A DNA stretch of 64,000 bases from Formicarius rufipectus (GCA_013399695.1 VXAU01004018.1:1240001-1304000), one strand, 5' to 3'. Positions 1 to 14,700 are shown, counted from the stretch's first letter. A program made the numbers and translations. The notes: generated by a model not told the origin, from the letters alone.

Positions 1-3000
1 GTACTGAAGGCTTTCAGTTCTGGCAAGGGGTTGATTAGATGAATGTATTTATTTTCCTACTTTTCATTTGCCATGGATGTACATACTGGGGTAACTTAAA
101 AGCATGTCGCATGGAAGAAACAAAAGAAAGGGGATGAATTGACTGCTGCCAGATTAATTATTCCATGGCATTTCAACTTGTATTTTTAAACCTGCAGTTT
201 TGAATGGGAATGTTCAAAATTATCTTTGCAATGACCATCTTTCCATCTAATTTAAAGTCATTCAGCTTTACAAGAAGCAATTATGCTCCACACTAACAAA
301 TGAAAAGACATGGCAACATCAGAAAAACTGATTATTCAGGCAATCTTTCTTACATAAAATAGCCAGCTAATCTCCCAGCTTCAGTCCTTGAGTGCTGTTG
401 CAAATACCCTCCTGGAAGAGACCTTCATTCTCGGTGCGCTGGCAGCGTGCCTCTCATCCCTGATCTCTGTGGTCACAGTGATGGTTTGGGGGTTAAGAAG
501 TTGTTTTCTCTTTTGGCTCCATCATTCTTCTTGCACTCACTGCATTTTTTATTCTTCTGTGACCAGTGAAAGTGAAGCACAGGGAAAGGAGTTTGTGTCC
601 TGCTTAGAAAAATAAGGAGATCTCCAGACTTGCTGCTCTTCCATTGCATTGACCATCATCCTCAAGGCATTTAGTCTGGAGGATTCTTAGGTGTTTTGTA
701 AGTCAATAGTTAGTGTAGCATTGCACTTGGAAAGTTGTTAGGAGCAAAAGGAAATGCATCTTACTTGGAAAGCTCAGAATGTATCATCAGTATAATTGAA
801 ATCTTAACCTTCAAGTGAAATGGTTATTGATAGTCCAGCTCTACTTTTTGTAGAAAAAGAAAAAGAATGTTTAAAAAATCCATCTATAGAAGGTTTTAAT
901 AATAAGCTAAATATTGCTGAACACCTCTTTCCTGACCATCTGTGCCTTTCTCTGCTCACCCTTCCACTGCTACCTGGGAAAAAGCAGGGTGGAACAGGCC
1001 TAAGTTTTAGGGTTTCTTTTTCTAGGCACCCCTGCAGGTGTGTAAGGATTTCTGTACTGCACACCAAAGCCTGCCCAGAAACTGAGGTGCAACCAGCAGA
1101 AACAGAGGTTCAATTCAAATTCAACTGAGCAGACCAATTTTATAGATGGAAATTTCAGTCTTGTAGGGATTCATGCCCCCTTTAGCCTTACTGACCCTTC
1201 TGTGCATTCAAAAATGCATTTTCTCCAATAAAGCATTTCTAATTCTAGCCCTGACTGCTCTTAATATTAAAACCATCTATAGAAAAAAGTCAGTGAGTCA
1301 TCAGTGTCCCACGCTGCCTCCAAGAGGAGAATGATGCTGATGTGGCTTTTATTCTTTCTTCCTGGGTGAAGCAGGAGGTGGAGGTCGATGCTTTCTTCCA
1401 CAAGGCTCTAGGATCCAGCAGGGATGAGAAATACACTTGTATTTTCCAGTGTGCTTTTGCACTGTCTTTCCAACCAGCATGGGCACGTTGTGTCCGTATT
1501 TAGTGTACAAAGTAACATCTTAAGCACATCAAACACGTGCTCCTGATTCTCACTGTTACCCCTAAAACTGTTCTTGTCCATGTCTGCAGTGTTGCCTGTG
1601 GGGGGGTCCAGTACCACCCTGTGCCCCCTTTCCTATCTTCCCATATCTGCACCCCTCTGCATAGCATCTGTCTACCTCCTTGGGAGTCCCCGCTCTGTCA
1701 TACCATGCAAGTGTTCCTCTGCACCCCCTGATCATCAGTATTTCATTCTCTGCAGAATACCTGTCTGTTACTGCTCCCTGTACAAGCATTACAGTTATGT
1801 ACCAAGATAAGCCACCTGGTCAATAGAAAAATTGCTGGTACAGCTAAACAAGCTGCAGCAAATCCCCAGGGAGGCACATCCAGAGCCTGACCCCCGGCAC
1901 AGTCGGTGCTTCAGCACGTACTGACTCATCGGGTTATTTGCTGGGTTTGCTTCCCTTCTCCATCTCATAACATTTCTTAACTTTATATTTTCACCTTGAT
2001 TGCTGCAGGGCATTAGGTTGATGTTTATAGGGAAGTATTCATAAGGCTGTCAGGATTTCTTTCCTGATCTTTGAGTTAATCGGTAGATTGTTGCTGTGCC
2101 CTCAAAGTGAGCATTGCTGCCCCTGCCCTGGGAGTTGCTTGGTATTCCCCACTGCTGAATTTAAATTGACATTTTAAGAGTAACTTTGCCTGACCAGCAG
2201 TCACTTTGAATGTCAGAAAGTTCAGGCTCTACAGCCACAGGCCATCAAGATGATTTCCCCATCAACATGGAAGTTGGTGGGGTTTTCTGTCCTTTCTGCC
2301 TGTGAAGGAAGAGCAGCAGAGCTGGTGACTGGATCGCAGCTGCTGCTGAGCGGCTGTGCTGACACATCTCTGCTGTGCTGTCTGGAATTGGGCCTGACAT
2401 TGCAGCTCACTGGGGTTGTGCTGGTACCATTAGTTCACTTACCTCTCCAGCTTTGAGCTGTCTTTGACAACCAGCACTGTCCCTGCTCTGTATTTCCGTA
2501 TAATCTGCACCGTATTTTTAATCCTTTCCCAAAAGTTGTGCAGTGCCCATTTATCTGTAGTCTGTTGTAGCAATGAGCTGTTTTTCAGAATTCCAGATCA
2601 TCATTCGGGTTTTGCATGGTCTTCCATTTGAATAAAAATAGGTATCTGTTTGACTTTTCTCTGCTGTACAATTTTTATATACACCTCTTCAGTGGGATTT
2701 CTTAGGGACTGTTTGTCTCTTTTTGTAAATCTTATTGCATTCTTATCTTTAAAATCAGAGAATTTTATAGCTTTTACTCCCAGAAGCAGCATTGCCCTGC
2801 GATGTGCTTTTGGTTTTCCTTCAGTCCTGCTCTTAATGTTTCCCTGTAATAATACAAATTTTCCAAGCCGGGAGCTTGGTCCCATTTTCCTTGGGTGATG
2901 CTGCCCTTCCTGGGCAAGGCTTGACCTGCTTGATGAGTCTGCTTGAGTCCCTTCTGCTCTGAGCATTTCAGAAGGTTTTACTCTGGTACATGAGCCAGAA

Positions 3001-6000
3001 ACATAGAAACAGCCCGAATCACACTTCAGCCCTAAATTCTGCCTGCAGACTCCTCTCCCTCCCTGCTCTCCCAGCTATGGAGCCCCTCCATGGCATTTCT
3101 CAAATGCGATGTATCCCAAAGGATGCTGAGAATTGTCCCAGGTGAACGTTGTGGTGTTCTGAGGTTCAGAATCCTGTTCAGAATATGTTTAAGCAAATGG
3201 AGTATTCCTAATTCCAGATAAGATTAAGGGGGAGGAGGGAGTGGTTTCACATTTTGAATGCAAGCATTTAAAACAGATGCAGCCTGTTGGGAAGGATCAC
3301 ATTGAATTGCATGACTGTTTAAAAGAAAAGAGCATCCATTTTACTCAGGTCCTCAATATAAAAGATTAGGAGTTAAGAGACATTTTTCGCCCACTTTGAA
3401 AGTAAATGTATTTTAAATTTAATTCTTCTGTGCAGCTGCAGCTTTCTCTCTCTGGAAAGCCTTCCTCATGCTTTGAGCGATGTAAAGATGTGGGCTGAGT
3501 GCTAATCCAGTTTAAGATGCCAAACTTCCTTTCCACTCTTTGGAGATTTTCCCACCACCACCTTCTAGATAAATGTAGGACTGTCTTTTATTTTAACATA
3601 CCACTAGTTCAGGAAGATTTGTTGGAGATTCATCATCTTAGTGCAAGGAAAAGTATGAATGTGAAGGTTTTTGTGTTATTTTGGAATAAATATATCAATG
3701 ACAATAGTACTAAATCAGCTGGTTTCTTTTTTTTCCTATTCCAATGTAAAAATGTAGTAGTGCCTACATTTAATAAAATAAGGCAGAAAAATACAGGACT
3801 TGTGTAAGAGTCTCATGGCACTGATTGTGCTGTTAGAGCACTCTGGGATGGTGGTGCTGGGACAGCCAGGAAATTCTGGGGAATCTGGTGTTCCCTCAGC
3901 TTTGTTACAGCAGGAGGAATTGCTGGGGGCACACAACATTGAGTGTCAGCAGTGGCAGAGTTGGCTGGGACAGCTGCAGGATTTTACTCTCTCATCACCC
4001 CGCTTGTCCTGATCCAGTCCGCCCCAGGGGCTTCCCTCTCCCCCTTCCAGGCAGAGCCTCCTCCTTTCCCATTCCTCTTCCTCCTCTCATGAAGAATGTA
4101 TTTTGTAGATTGAACATGCAGATCTGAGCTCATTAATGCATTCTCAGTGCATCAGCTGTGCCCATAACATGCAGTCTGAAGCCATTATTCTCTAGAAGTG
4201 ATCTTCCTAACTTCCTTTATTATGATTGTTATTATTAATTTTATACAACCAGCGCTGCAGTCTGAGCACTTTTCCAGTAGTAACTTGTATTTAGTGACTT
4301 ATTAAGGTTTATCCAAGTCAGATTCCCAGTGGATGTTCTCAGCTTGTTTCTTATTTAAAAACATCATCTAAATTCAAATCAGGAATTAACACAGTTCTGC
4401 AAATGACATTCACCCCTCTGCAGAAGGACCAGCATTCATCCTGTGCACTGCAGCAATGGTATTTCAAGCTTTGTTTGAGGGCTTTAGTGGGACTTAAATG
4501 AGCCTTAGGCAAAGCACAAACCTCTGCAATAGTTAGTACTAATACTGCCTGCTTTGGGCATGGAGCTTAAACATGTGTCAGAGGGGCTATATAAGGACAT
4601 GGGTTCTCTGGCTCTAAAGGGACGACCAGGGAAGAAGACAAGGGACTCCACAAAATCTTCCTGGGTCACTTGGCACTGGAATTAGTAGCTACAGACAAAA
4701 ATCTTTATACAATCCTATTCATAAACCATTTCCCCTACTGCTGGAATCCTGAACTTTGTTGGGAGAGGGATAGGGCCGTGTTTCAGGGCTCCAAGGGAAC
4801 CAGTGTGGTTCTGGTAGAAACAGCAGGATCTTTCTTTAGGCTGGGGCTCAGAGCTTCTATTGAAATTCAGTTCAGGTTGATCTGGTTCCTGTAGAGCCCT
4901 CTGGAAATCCCCACCATAATATATTAATCTGTTTGTTTCCCTACTGTTTGTCATCAGCAGTTCATGCTGTTCGAGTTGCTAGAGTTCCCACAAAACCTGT
5001 TGTGCTGGGCCAGTGGGTGGATTGCGGAGCATCCCTCTATCCAATGCTTCTGTAGGCTAGAAAGTGCTGTGGCATGGAAATTGTGAAGTGGGGCTCAGAG
5101 TAGAAAAGGAATCTGGTACTCTTAATTTCTCCAGCATCCTGCTGCTCATGAAAACGTAAACCCAAAGCGGATGTGTCACTAAATCCTCCTGAATCATTGC
5201 AAACATTGCACGAGGTCAGTACAAGCATCCATAGCTTTGAGGCACCTCTGCAAAGCGCTTTGTGTCTCTGTCATAAAATTTGGATGAACTGCACTGGGTA
5301 AACTGTTTCTCTGTTACCTGATAGTCACCTACCACCTTCTAGAGCTGAGGCTCTCTGAGGGAAGGTAGAAATAGATTTTGGTGCATTGGGAGAGCTCAGT
5401 GTGACTGGTGTGAGTCTTTGGTCCCACAAAGCTGCTGCCCAACGTAGGAAAAGACCTCCCTTTCATTCAGAGACCAGGCAAAGGAAGCTGTCTAGTATCT
5501 GAGATTAAAGTATATGATTATTTAATCACTGGTTAGTTGGTGCTAATGAGCAAGTATTTTGCAAAATGAGCTCTTAAAGTGAATCTCTAAGCACTGATCC
5601 TGGTGCTGCAGTGCTGAAGCTGAGTGCAAAGTGTGGTCCTGCCGTTCCCAGGAAAGGCTCAGCAGATCAGTGTTCCATCTCAGCCAGGTGTTGGTGGCAG
5701 ACCTGCTGCCCAAATTACCAGGGAACACATACCAAGGTCGGGGGGAGGATGTAGCTCCAAGGGTTTCTTAACTCAAAACTGTCATTTCTCGAGCTTCACT
5801 GAGCTCTTCCAGCATGAATATGTTCCCCTTTAATTGTTGGGCTTCTGAGAATGGCTTGACAGAAGAGCAGCCAGACAGTCTTGTTTTCCTTTGTTAGCTA
5901 TTTTTATTTTACCTGTATCATTAGTTATCAAAGAGAACTGCTATCACTTGAAATAAACATCTTTAAACATTAATAAGTAGCACAAGAGGTGCTCTTTTTG

Positions 6001-8430
6001 ATGCTGTATGGGAAAACATGGTCTCATTTTTGGAGGAGAAAAAATACAGCACTAATGTTTTTTTCCCCTCATGTGTTTTAATATCCCTCAGTAGTTAGTT
6101 TGTGAGTGGGAAAGCAAAGAAGGGAACTGGCTGTGATCTACTGCCCTCAGCACTGCCTTGACAAAAGCCCAGCTGAGCCAACAGATTGTGAGCTGGTTCC
6201 CAAGAACATAATGTTGCTACCCATATTTCCAAATTTCTTGGAATTTCTTGGAAACTGGCTTTTAAAAGGAAGATTTATTCCATTATTCCAAGTTACAGTG
6301 CTTATTGTGCCCTCTCCCTATCCACGTGAGGTGCTGGGTTTGTCGCTTCATGTGCATTCCTAAAGCCAAGCCAGAAGTGACTGTTGAATCATCTTTTTCC
6401 TCACTCTGGTGTTCCATGTGCTGCTCTGTTTCCACCTGCTCATCTCGGCACAGGGCAGGCTGTGTTTGACTGTGCCTCCCTGTGCAGGAAAACATCCAGG
6501 CGTTACATGGCATCTCCAAGAAATTAAACGTTTGCTGCTCTATTTGATAGCCTGTTTGAGAGTTTAATGATTCATACTATAAAAATATTTCCCTTGTTGG
6601 CTTTTCCTTGCCTTCAGCTTCCAGCCAGTGATTCCTTTTATTTGTTATTGCAGAGATAACAAAGCCCTTTTCCTGTGCCATGTTTTCCTTTGTGAAGGGG
6701 GTTTTACGCTATAATCGAGTTACAGCTCAGCCATCTTCAGACAAGCTGAACAGATTGAGCTCCACGTCCCTCATTATAAGACATTTTTCTCCCATCTGAA
6801 ATTATTTACAGCTGTCTCCCTCATCCTTTCCAGTTCTTCAACATTGTCTTGCTGATGTTGACCCCAGAGCTGTTCCAGAATCATCCTCATCAACTGTGTC
6901 ATATGGAGGTGAAATTGCCTCCTGGCTTGTGTGTGCTGTGTGTCCATTTTATATGGACATGGCAGGAAATACCCCCTGTGACACAGAGAGGCTGTGCTCT
7001 GGCCTCCTGAATACTTTTATAGAGGCATTTTGTTGCTGGCTGCCACGGCCAGTTCTGTAGGTACTTCTGCAGTCCTTGTGCTGCCAAATAGTTCTGTGTT
7101 TTCATTGCTTTTTCTGTGATTAAAAGAGGAAAAAAGTTCCACAGTGCAGAGCTGTTCTTGGGGAAAGAGGAGTTTCTAAGTAAATAAGCACAGGTATTCC
7201 CAATGCCTTCTTATTTGCTGGTTTTCTGGTTTGGCAGCTAAGCTAAAGTTCAATTAAGTGTCTCTAACCTTGCTGCTGGGAGAGCTGGGGAGCCATTTGT
7301 TATTTCAGATCTTTACTTTTCAATTGTCAAATTCAGTTAAGGGAGAATTTATGCTTTCATAGGAAAAGGCAGCAGCTCTAGAAAACCCAACAACCTGAGC
7401 TGTTCCAGGATGTGTTGAGGGATTTCATGCTTTCAGCACAGAGTCATCTTCAGAGGCTTTGGCAGTAAGTTCACAGTTTTAGCAAGTAGGTATTTGCTTA
7501 TCTTAACATATGGAGAGATAGGTGTGCATACTTTAATGCTTTGCGACAACAGGGGACAGAGCTCAGCAACATCCACCTCTAGCCACGGCTTTTTAGCCTG
7601 TTTGCAGAAAGTTTTGTTTGCACAGGCTGCACCTTGCCCCAAAACTGTTGAAAGCAAAAGTGGTGTTTCCAGGGAACCTAAACATGTGTGTGTAGGGGTT
7701 TTGCAGTTGGTTTTGGTTTTACTTTCACCAGAAACAAGACTGACTTCCTTCAAAATCTCATTTGTGGTTATTTTCCTTTCTGTGGGAAGGAAGAAAAAAA
7801 GGCTGCATTCGTTCATCAAAGGGTGTCATACACAAAGATTTTGGGGTGCTTTCGTCCCATGGCTTCTGTGCAAGTCTGAGACAGATGTTGTCGTGGGCTT
7901 TGTCTGTCAGTGGTACAAAACCAAGTAGCAAATGCTGCTTGAATTCATCTGAAGCCAATTCCTAACCAAGAGTTTGGACATTTGTGTTGACCTGCTGCAT
8001 ATCCTGTGCCTGGATTCAGGGAAGGAAACTTTTGGCATAAAGTACTGTTCTCACACTGTCAGGATTCCTTGCTATATAACCTGGTTAGGTGTCTTTACAG
8101 CCCTTTTCAGTAGTCTTAGAGAAGATGCTCTCTCTTTTCTATGTTGTCCCTTCTCCCCCTCCAGCTATTGGTGAGAAGTATTTTTAAGTGCCATTTCACA
8201 TGAATCTGGGAGGCTGAGTGTCTTAGAAGCCAGCTGGGAGGCTGAATGTGTCATCACTGGAGTAAAACATAGATCTGGGGAGGTTTTGTGTTGTTTTTTC
8301 TAATGTTGCCATTTCTGGTGGGCCAACAGATGGAACTGCCCACGAGGCCGTATTTGTCTCTGCAGAACCAGCTGCTGCAGAATGCTGGGGCGAGAGTTGC
8401 TTTGACTCCTGTGCTTTGGAGAAGCTTGTT

Positions 8431-8447
8431 ATAATAATAATAATAAT
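8431..8447. repeat. (ATA)n microsatellite
   Basis: Five to six tandem ATA/TAA units are visible directly. This is a short simple repeat in non-coding sequence. Confidence 0.9.
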
Positions 8448-8884
8448 GGCCCTCTGTTTGGCTTAGCAGCGTTCTGCAAATTGGTGTTTGTTCTTGAAGT
8501 CATGTGTAACTCCCCCTTAGTTATTTAGGCCAAAGCTGCAAGTTTGTATTTGCTCCTCTGGAAAAGGAAAAGGGATCAGAGCAATTTTGAGGGGAAAATT
8601 GACTTCTGAGATTACAACTCACTATAGGACATCTGGTGGTGTTCACTGGTGTCCCAGGAATTAAAGGATCGTCCCCGGTGTGGATGTAATGTCATGCCCT
8701 GGATTCTCCATAAAAGCTCAAATGTGCTCTTTAAAGTGAGTGGCAATAGGCCTTTAGGCATCTGTCACTGATCCTGAGAGGTCTTAGGAAGGGAACAGCC
8801 AAAAGACACGGGGATGAGAGCACCACAAGCTGAGAAACAGGCAGAATAACTTTAAAGCCTTTTGGTATTTAGGATAAAGAAATG

Positions 8885-8901
8885 AAAAAAAAAAAAAAAA
8901 A
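8885..8901. repeat. Poly(A) run
   Basis: An uninterrupted run of about 17 A residues. No retrocopy sequence could be recognised to its left, so it is treated as simple sequence. Confidence 0.85.
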
Positions 8902-10951
8902 CAAAACCTGGGACTAGTGAGTTCACTGTGCAAGTAGAAGAAGGAAACCAGGATATAGAAAACCAGTAATAAAAGCATATTTTGAAGCTAAGAAAGGCAG
9001 CAGCAGGTGGGCTGTGAAGTGCCAGGTGAAGCCCACGGCGTGTGTTTGGGAGCTGCCAGTGGCACAGCGGGCGTCGGGTGGTGGCTGCTGCAGAGGGACT
9101 CTGCAAATCCTGTGTGTGCTGGGAAACCCTCTGGAAATGAATATTTAATGGAGACATAAAATGAGTATATGTGTGTGTAAATGCTGTGTTTATCTCCCTG
9201 CTGCCCTATAAATGGCTGGTAGCTATCAGCCCAGGAGGGCTGCATTAATTATGGGCTTCAGTGGCTTGGCTGATAAAAAATCAATTCCATTGGGATGATC
9301 TTATGCTTTCCTTAATAGGATGAACTGGAAGCATTATCCCCACTTTAAGTAAGCACCTTCAAGGAAAAAGGACTTGCTTGGAGTCCAGCTTTGCCCAAAA
9401 CTTGAAAATCCTGTTTTTCCCTAAGCCATCTCTTCCTTGGCAGCCTGTGGACACACGACACTCATTAGCAACAGTCCCTTTCCCTGGCATCTACCAGACA
9501 TTTTCCCAGCTGCACATCTTTGGTTTGGTGCCTCAGCTTGTTTTGCTTTCTCTCCAGAGGAAAACTCCAAAACAAACTTCTTGCATAATTTGCATTGTTT
9601 CTGCCAGTATTTCACAAGAAGTTTCTTTTTCCATGGGAGAACAAGGGAGATGTGGAAATCAAGGCTTAAGACTGAGCTGGAGTGCAACATTATTTGGATG
9701 TATAGACTCATCCCCAGTCTCCACCTGGGAGCTGATACGGAGCTCAGCTGAGACTAACACCTGAAGCCTTCAGCAAAGGCTTTTATACCAACTTTCTCTG
9801 TTAGGTGGAGTTGTGTTACCTTGTCTCCTGGGGCAATATGTAATTTGTTCACTAATAGACTGTCCTATTTAGACAAATTAGTCCTTTTTAACACCATTTG
9901 TATCCATAGGTTTTGACTGCACTGCATTAATTACAGCAGGGATAGAGATGTTGTAATAGTAGAGAATTGTTCTCTAATTTGGGGAAAACAGACAACACTC
10001 AGCACCCAGCTTCCAGTTTGTTTTCTCTGTATTTAAACACAGCACTTTAAACCATTAACATAATCTTGGGGTGGCTGTAATTATGTGAATAACTGGATGG
10101 GAAGGAGTCACAGCACAGTATAAAAATAACACCAGGAACTGCAAACTTGTTTTTATCAAAAAAATAAGAGCAGAAGAAGGATGGAGACGGGATGCCAAGG
10201 ATGCTGCAATCCAGGGTGGGCACAGATGATTATGGCAGCTTGTATCCTGTACTGATGAGGACTGGGTAATGCCTTTGCCAAGCACATTGCAGCGGTCCCC
10301 ATCTTCCCAGTGGAACTTCAGGGGTTATTGCCTGTTTAAATTGTCCAGGAAATCACTGAAGGCTTTGAGAAAGAAGCATCTGAGGTTCATCAGGCACTGC
10401 CTCTGGGATACATCTCCCAGGATGAAGCTTTGGCCCCCTGCAGGAGCAGTTTTCCTGCCCAGCAGAATCCTCTGTTTACCTTTGCTTAATTTCATTGCTC
10501 TCATTTCCTTCCCTTCGTGCTGTGTGGAAGGAGAGAGCAGAGAGCCGTATTGCAGGCCCCTGCTGAAGCTGGGAAACCCAGACCTGCTGGAAGAGAGAGG
10601 GAACCCTCAGAGTACACCTTATTCTGAGCCTGATGGAGAAGACTCTGCTGCCCACATGCACGAAGACTGGGCAAGGCACATCAGGACATTGGTTTCTCAG
10701 AGCTTGACTATGTTATTCGATGTTTTTAAATCTCTCTGGTGTTACTAAATCAGTTGATCTCCAATGCTGAAAGGATACATAATGCCAGCAGGTTGACAGA
10801 GCAGGTTTCTGTGCAGAAATCTGCAGAAATCTCAGCATCTCCAACATATTGAGAGTGTTTGAGCCTTCTCTCAACTCACAGGAACTTCTTGGCCACAGAG
10901 TCTTCTTTTAAATTTTTTTAATATGCTTTATTCACCATTTATTGGTTTACC

Positions 10952-11731
10952 AGAGTCACAGATCCATCATGGTTGGAAGAGACCTTTGGGATCATCCATC
11001 TAATCCAACCATCCACCCAGCACCACCATAACCAGCCCTAAACCATATCCCCATGTGCCACATCCAGATGCCTCTAGAACACTCCAGAGGTGGTGACTCC
11101 ACCACCTCCCTGGCAACTTATTTTGATAACTGACCACTCTCAGTGAGCACATGTTTTCTAATATCCAATCTAAACCTCCCTTGGTATAACTTAAGGCCAT
11201 TTCATCTCATCCTTTTACTTGAGACATGACAGAAGAGACCAGTGCCCACCTCACTACAACTTCCTTTCAGGTAGTCATAGAGAGCAGTGAGGCCCCCTGA
11301 GCTTCCTCTTCTCCAGGCTGAAGAGCTCCGTTCCCTCAGCCACTCATCATAGGACATGTTTCCTAGACCCTTCTCCAGGCTTGCTGTTCTCTGGACTCAC
11401 TCCAGCACCTCAGTGTCCTTTTTGAATGGAGAGGCCCAAAACTGAGCACAGGATTCAAGATGTGGCCTCACCAGTGCTGAGCACAGGGGAAGAATCACTT
11501 CTCTGGTTCTTCTGGCCACACAGTTCTTGGTAAAGGCCAAGATTCCTTCAGCTTCTTGACCACCTGGGCGTGTGGCTGGCTTGTATCCAGCTGGCTGTCA
11601 ACCAGCACCCCCAGGTCCCCTCTGCTGAGCAGCTTCCCAAGCCTGTAGCACTTCATGGGGTTGTGACCCAAGTGCAGTACTCAGCACTTGGCCTTACTGA
11701 ACCTTAGTTGTCCTCAGCCCATAGATCCATT
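10952..11731 (-). mobile_element. CR1 LINE, 5'-truncated 3' portion
   Basis: Read on the plus strand, this begins with the reverse complement of the CR1 3' end: a degenerate ATTCTATG-type terminal repeat, then the block 'gttggaagagacctttggga' and 'atctaatccaacc'. It continues through CR1 landmarks such as 'gaggcccaaaactgagcaca', 'cctcaccagtgctgagcaca', 'cagcacccccaggtcccctc' and 'gacccaagtgcagtactcag', and fades after 'cctcagcccatagatcc'. The element therefore lies on the minus strand with its 3' end at about 10952. At about 780 bp it holds the 3' untranslated part and probably the very end of the reverse-transcriptase ORF. Many substitutions mark it as an old, dead copy. The subfamily cannot be assigned by eye. 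Confidence 0.93.
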
Positions 11732-14700
11732 GTGTTTAAACCTGCTTCATTTGCAGGAGGCAAGTTGTTGAGAGCCTCCCAGCCTGACACCTTTCCTCAC
11801 GTCTTAAAATGTTGTATTTGTGTTCCCATGAAAGCTTTCTGCAGGTTGTGTAGTACGAAGGATTTATTTATTGCTGCTCAGACAGAGGCAGTGATCCCCT
11901 TACTGCCCTGCTCCTGTGTCTTGAAACCATCTTAATAGACTGTATCATGGCACTTTAGAAAGTCAAATCTCCTTTTAGCCCAACTTCCTAAGGAGGCTTA
12001 TGTGCTCATGCTCTGTTTATATCCTCATCCCTCCCTTGGAGAACTTTTGAACCCGTGGGCCCAGATCAGCCAAATTTATCAGCTGAAGGTGTTGATGGTA
12101 GTAAGGCAGCAAGGTTTTTTTCGGAGCTAGATAAAGCTGTGACACTGAGAAGAAGCACTTCTGTGTCAGCTCACGGCTGATCAGACTGGAATTCCATGGC
12201 AGAGGCTTAACAGGCACCCAACCACACACCAGCCATGGGAATTGCAATTTTTGCAGAGCCACAGCGGGACCAGCTCCAGTGCAGGTCCTGCTGCAGCGGT
12301 GCCTTGGCAGCGTTGGGGCTTTCATGGCTCCCCCATTCCTGTTTCCGTGGGGTTCAGCTGTGTAAGAGGCTGTTTGGCTGCAAGTAGCAATGTGCCAGCA
12401 CCGGAGGGGACATCCCCACAGCAAATGGGCTTTCTGCAGTCTTACAAAGTTGGAAATATTTGGAAGGAACAGAGCAAGAGACTTGCATTCTGCTTTTTGC
12501 ATTGTAAGCTTACAGGGAGATCGTGGGGGTCACGATGCTTTGGCTTTTGTTTTGAAGCTCTGTCTTGAAACATAGTGACAGGGAGTCTCGGATTCTGTGT
12601 TTTCACGGTGGCTTTCTTGCGCTTTTGACACTGGAGAAAATGTTGAATGAAGCCAAACCCACTGGTTGAGGCTCAGGAAAACTGATTAAAGCTGCATGTA
12701 TGTATGTACATACATGTATATGCAGTTACAGGCATGTGTACATATGTATTTGTATATGTAGGCATGTGTGATGATATACTGTGTATTTCAGTGGCAGAGT
12801 TATTTTTAATTTCAGGATTGAGAATACAGTGATAAAAGAAAATTCTTGTGGAGTTTTATCCTGGGGGGCAGGCAGGTGAGTTTGGGGTACCTTGACGGCT
12901 AAGCCAGGCCTTACTGCAATCCAGAGCCTGTGAGCTCGTTCAGGTGTCGCTCCTCTTTCCCGAGGACACGGGAATGATTCCCCAACAGTCCCGCCTGACC
13001 CGAGTTAAACAAACACCCACCAACCAGCTTAGATCCCATGAGCAAGGAGCTTGTGTAAACTGAACTCCCTCAGCAACAACCTCACTGAACTAAATCCTTC
13101 TCAGGGAGCGAAAGATAATCATAGGAAGAGGCTCAGTTTCCCCCCGCTGTGCATCTGTCAGTCAGCCACCCACAGAGAGGGGGAAAGCAGCTCTGCTGCC
13201 GTGACCCCGTGGGGGCCAGATGGGTGGGGGATTCCATCTGCCCCGGGAGGAGGGGGAGTGGGAATGGCAGTGCCAGCAGCTCGTGTGCAGGTACAGGGAA
13301 GGATATCCCTCTGCAGCCGCTGTGATTCCGTCTCAGGCCGTGCAGGTTCGAGCCATGCCCGGTTATTTAGAGGAGGAGGTTGTGCTGTGAGCTGCTGAGG
13401 ATGCTAAATCCATTCATACTCAAATTGACTGTATTTGAGACTGGAAGGTGGAACCGAAAATGCTTATCAACTCAAATAGCTTTTCTCCTTTTGTATTTTA
13501 AATTTATACCCGTGTCTTACAGTTTCGATGGAAATAAGCTCTGCTTCTGTTTCAAATCTGTGCTTGGCACGACAAAGATTCTCTGATGTCAGTGTATAAT
13601 TGTGAAGGTATTACAGAAAAGAAAGCAAATTAACCTCTAGTAAGTGGGACTACACTGTTTTGTTTGTAATTTCTAGGACATGGCTCTGAGCCCACTGTAA
13701 ACAATATTTCCTGACAATTTAAATCACTGCTTTTCCCAAGAAGAATTGAAATATCCTAAAAGAAGTGGCATGTAATATCAGCAAAAAGGCAGCAAGCAAA
13801 ACTGTCAAGTGCCACCGTTATTCTTCTCCTCTTTCATGTTTAGCTTCTTGCATCATGCAGGATCTTTGAGCTGAGAGTTGAGGTTCCTTCATGTGCTTCT
13901 CTGATCTGTTCTGACCAACCTCTGATTGCCATAGTCATCAGGGATATGTTGCATGACTTGTTTGGATCTTCTTTAGGAGGGAGACTGCAGAAAAGGTTCT
14001 CCAGCAAAGTCTTTATCATCGTTTTTGCCTTTTGTTATGTGCACATGATGCTGTGTCCTTGGTTTCCAAAGTATGTTCTTCCTTGCTGCAGGACTCTTAC
14101 TTTCAGCCTTTGCTCTTCAATATTCATGCAACTAATTAAAAAAATATAAATTTCCAAAGTCAGATGTTTTTCTGCTTGGAAATTCTTTGAAGCTTGAATT
14201 TCCACAACCTTGATTTTCCTGCTCTTTTCCTGGTAGCCTTCTGCTCAGAAGGGTGTGGGTCTCCAAACACTCCCCGTTCCTACTGACACATATGCCAAAC
14301 TTCAGTGCTTTAATAACCATGTTCGTGACTCGGGGGCCTTTTGGACTGCATTTCTCATTCTTCTCATCTGGTTTGTTATCTTTGGCCTATTAACTCTGAT
14401 AGGTGATTAAATTATATGAAGTTGAACTTGATTATTTAACATTAATTAAACCACTCTGGGTCTCTATTCTTCAAACCTCTTGAGAAAGAATTGCAGTATT
14501 TGCTTTCCTGGATAACCTGCATTAGTGGTATTGGCTAAACTTTTAAAAGCTGAATCAGAGAGGCAGAACTGACTGGTTTCTTGAGGGGAATGTTGTTAAG
14601 GTCTGATGTTTGGATTTTAGATGGTGGAGACAGTGGGCAGTGCTTTGCCGTAATAAAAACTTGTTAATATGATTGATTTATTTATTTATTAAGAGTAGCT

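Larger units (their letters stand above)
1..10951. other. Intronic or 5' flanking sequence, no gene recognised
   Basis: This AT-rich stretch has stop codons scattered through all frames. The longest open frames (about 120-160 codons, for example 7494-7928 plus and 10269-10748 plus) show no recognisable domain and no convincing exon boundaries. PAK5 has 5' untranslated exons far upstream of its start codon in other vertebrates, so the region is probably a 5'-UTR intron of PAK5. No untranslated exon or promoter could be identified from sequence alone. Only short simple repeats are noted separately. Confidence 0.6.

Noticed and set aside
2601..2966. 121-codon minus frame with a basic C-terminal half
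   Set aside because: It has a lysine-rich protein-like look but no recognisable family, no good splice sites and no partner exon. It is within what chance gives in 64 kb.
10269..10748. 159-codon plus open frame
   Set aside because: No domain, no conserved motif and no linked exon. Expected at this length by chance on two strands of 64 kb.
12017..12502. 161-codon minus open frame, one of the longest in the window apart from PAK5
   Set aside because: The translation is rich in scattered Cys, Trp and Pro with no domain. The codon pattern is not coding-like and no exon boundaries fit.
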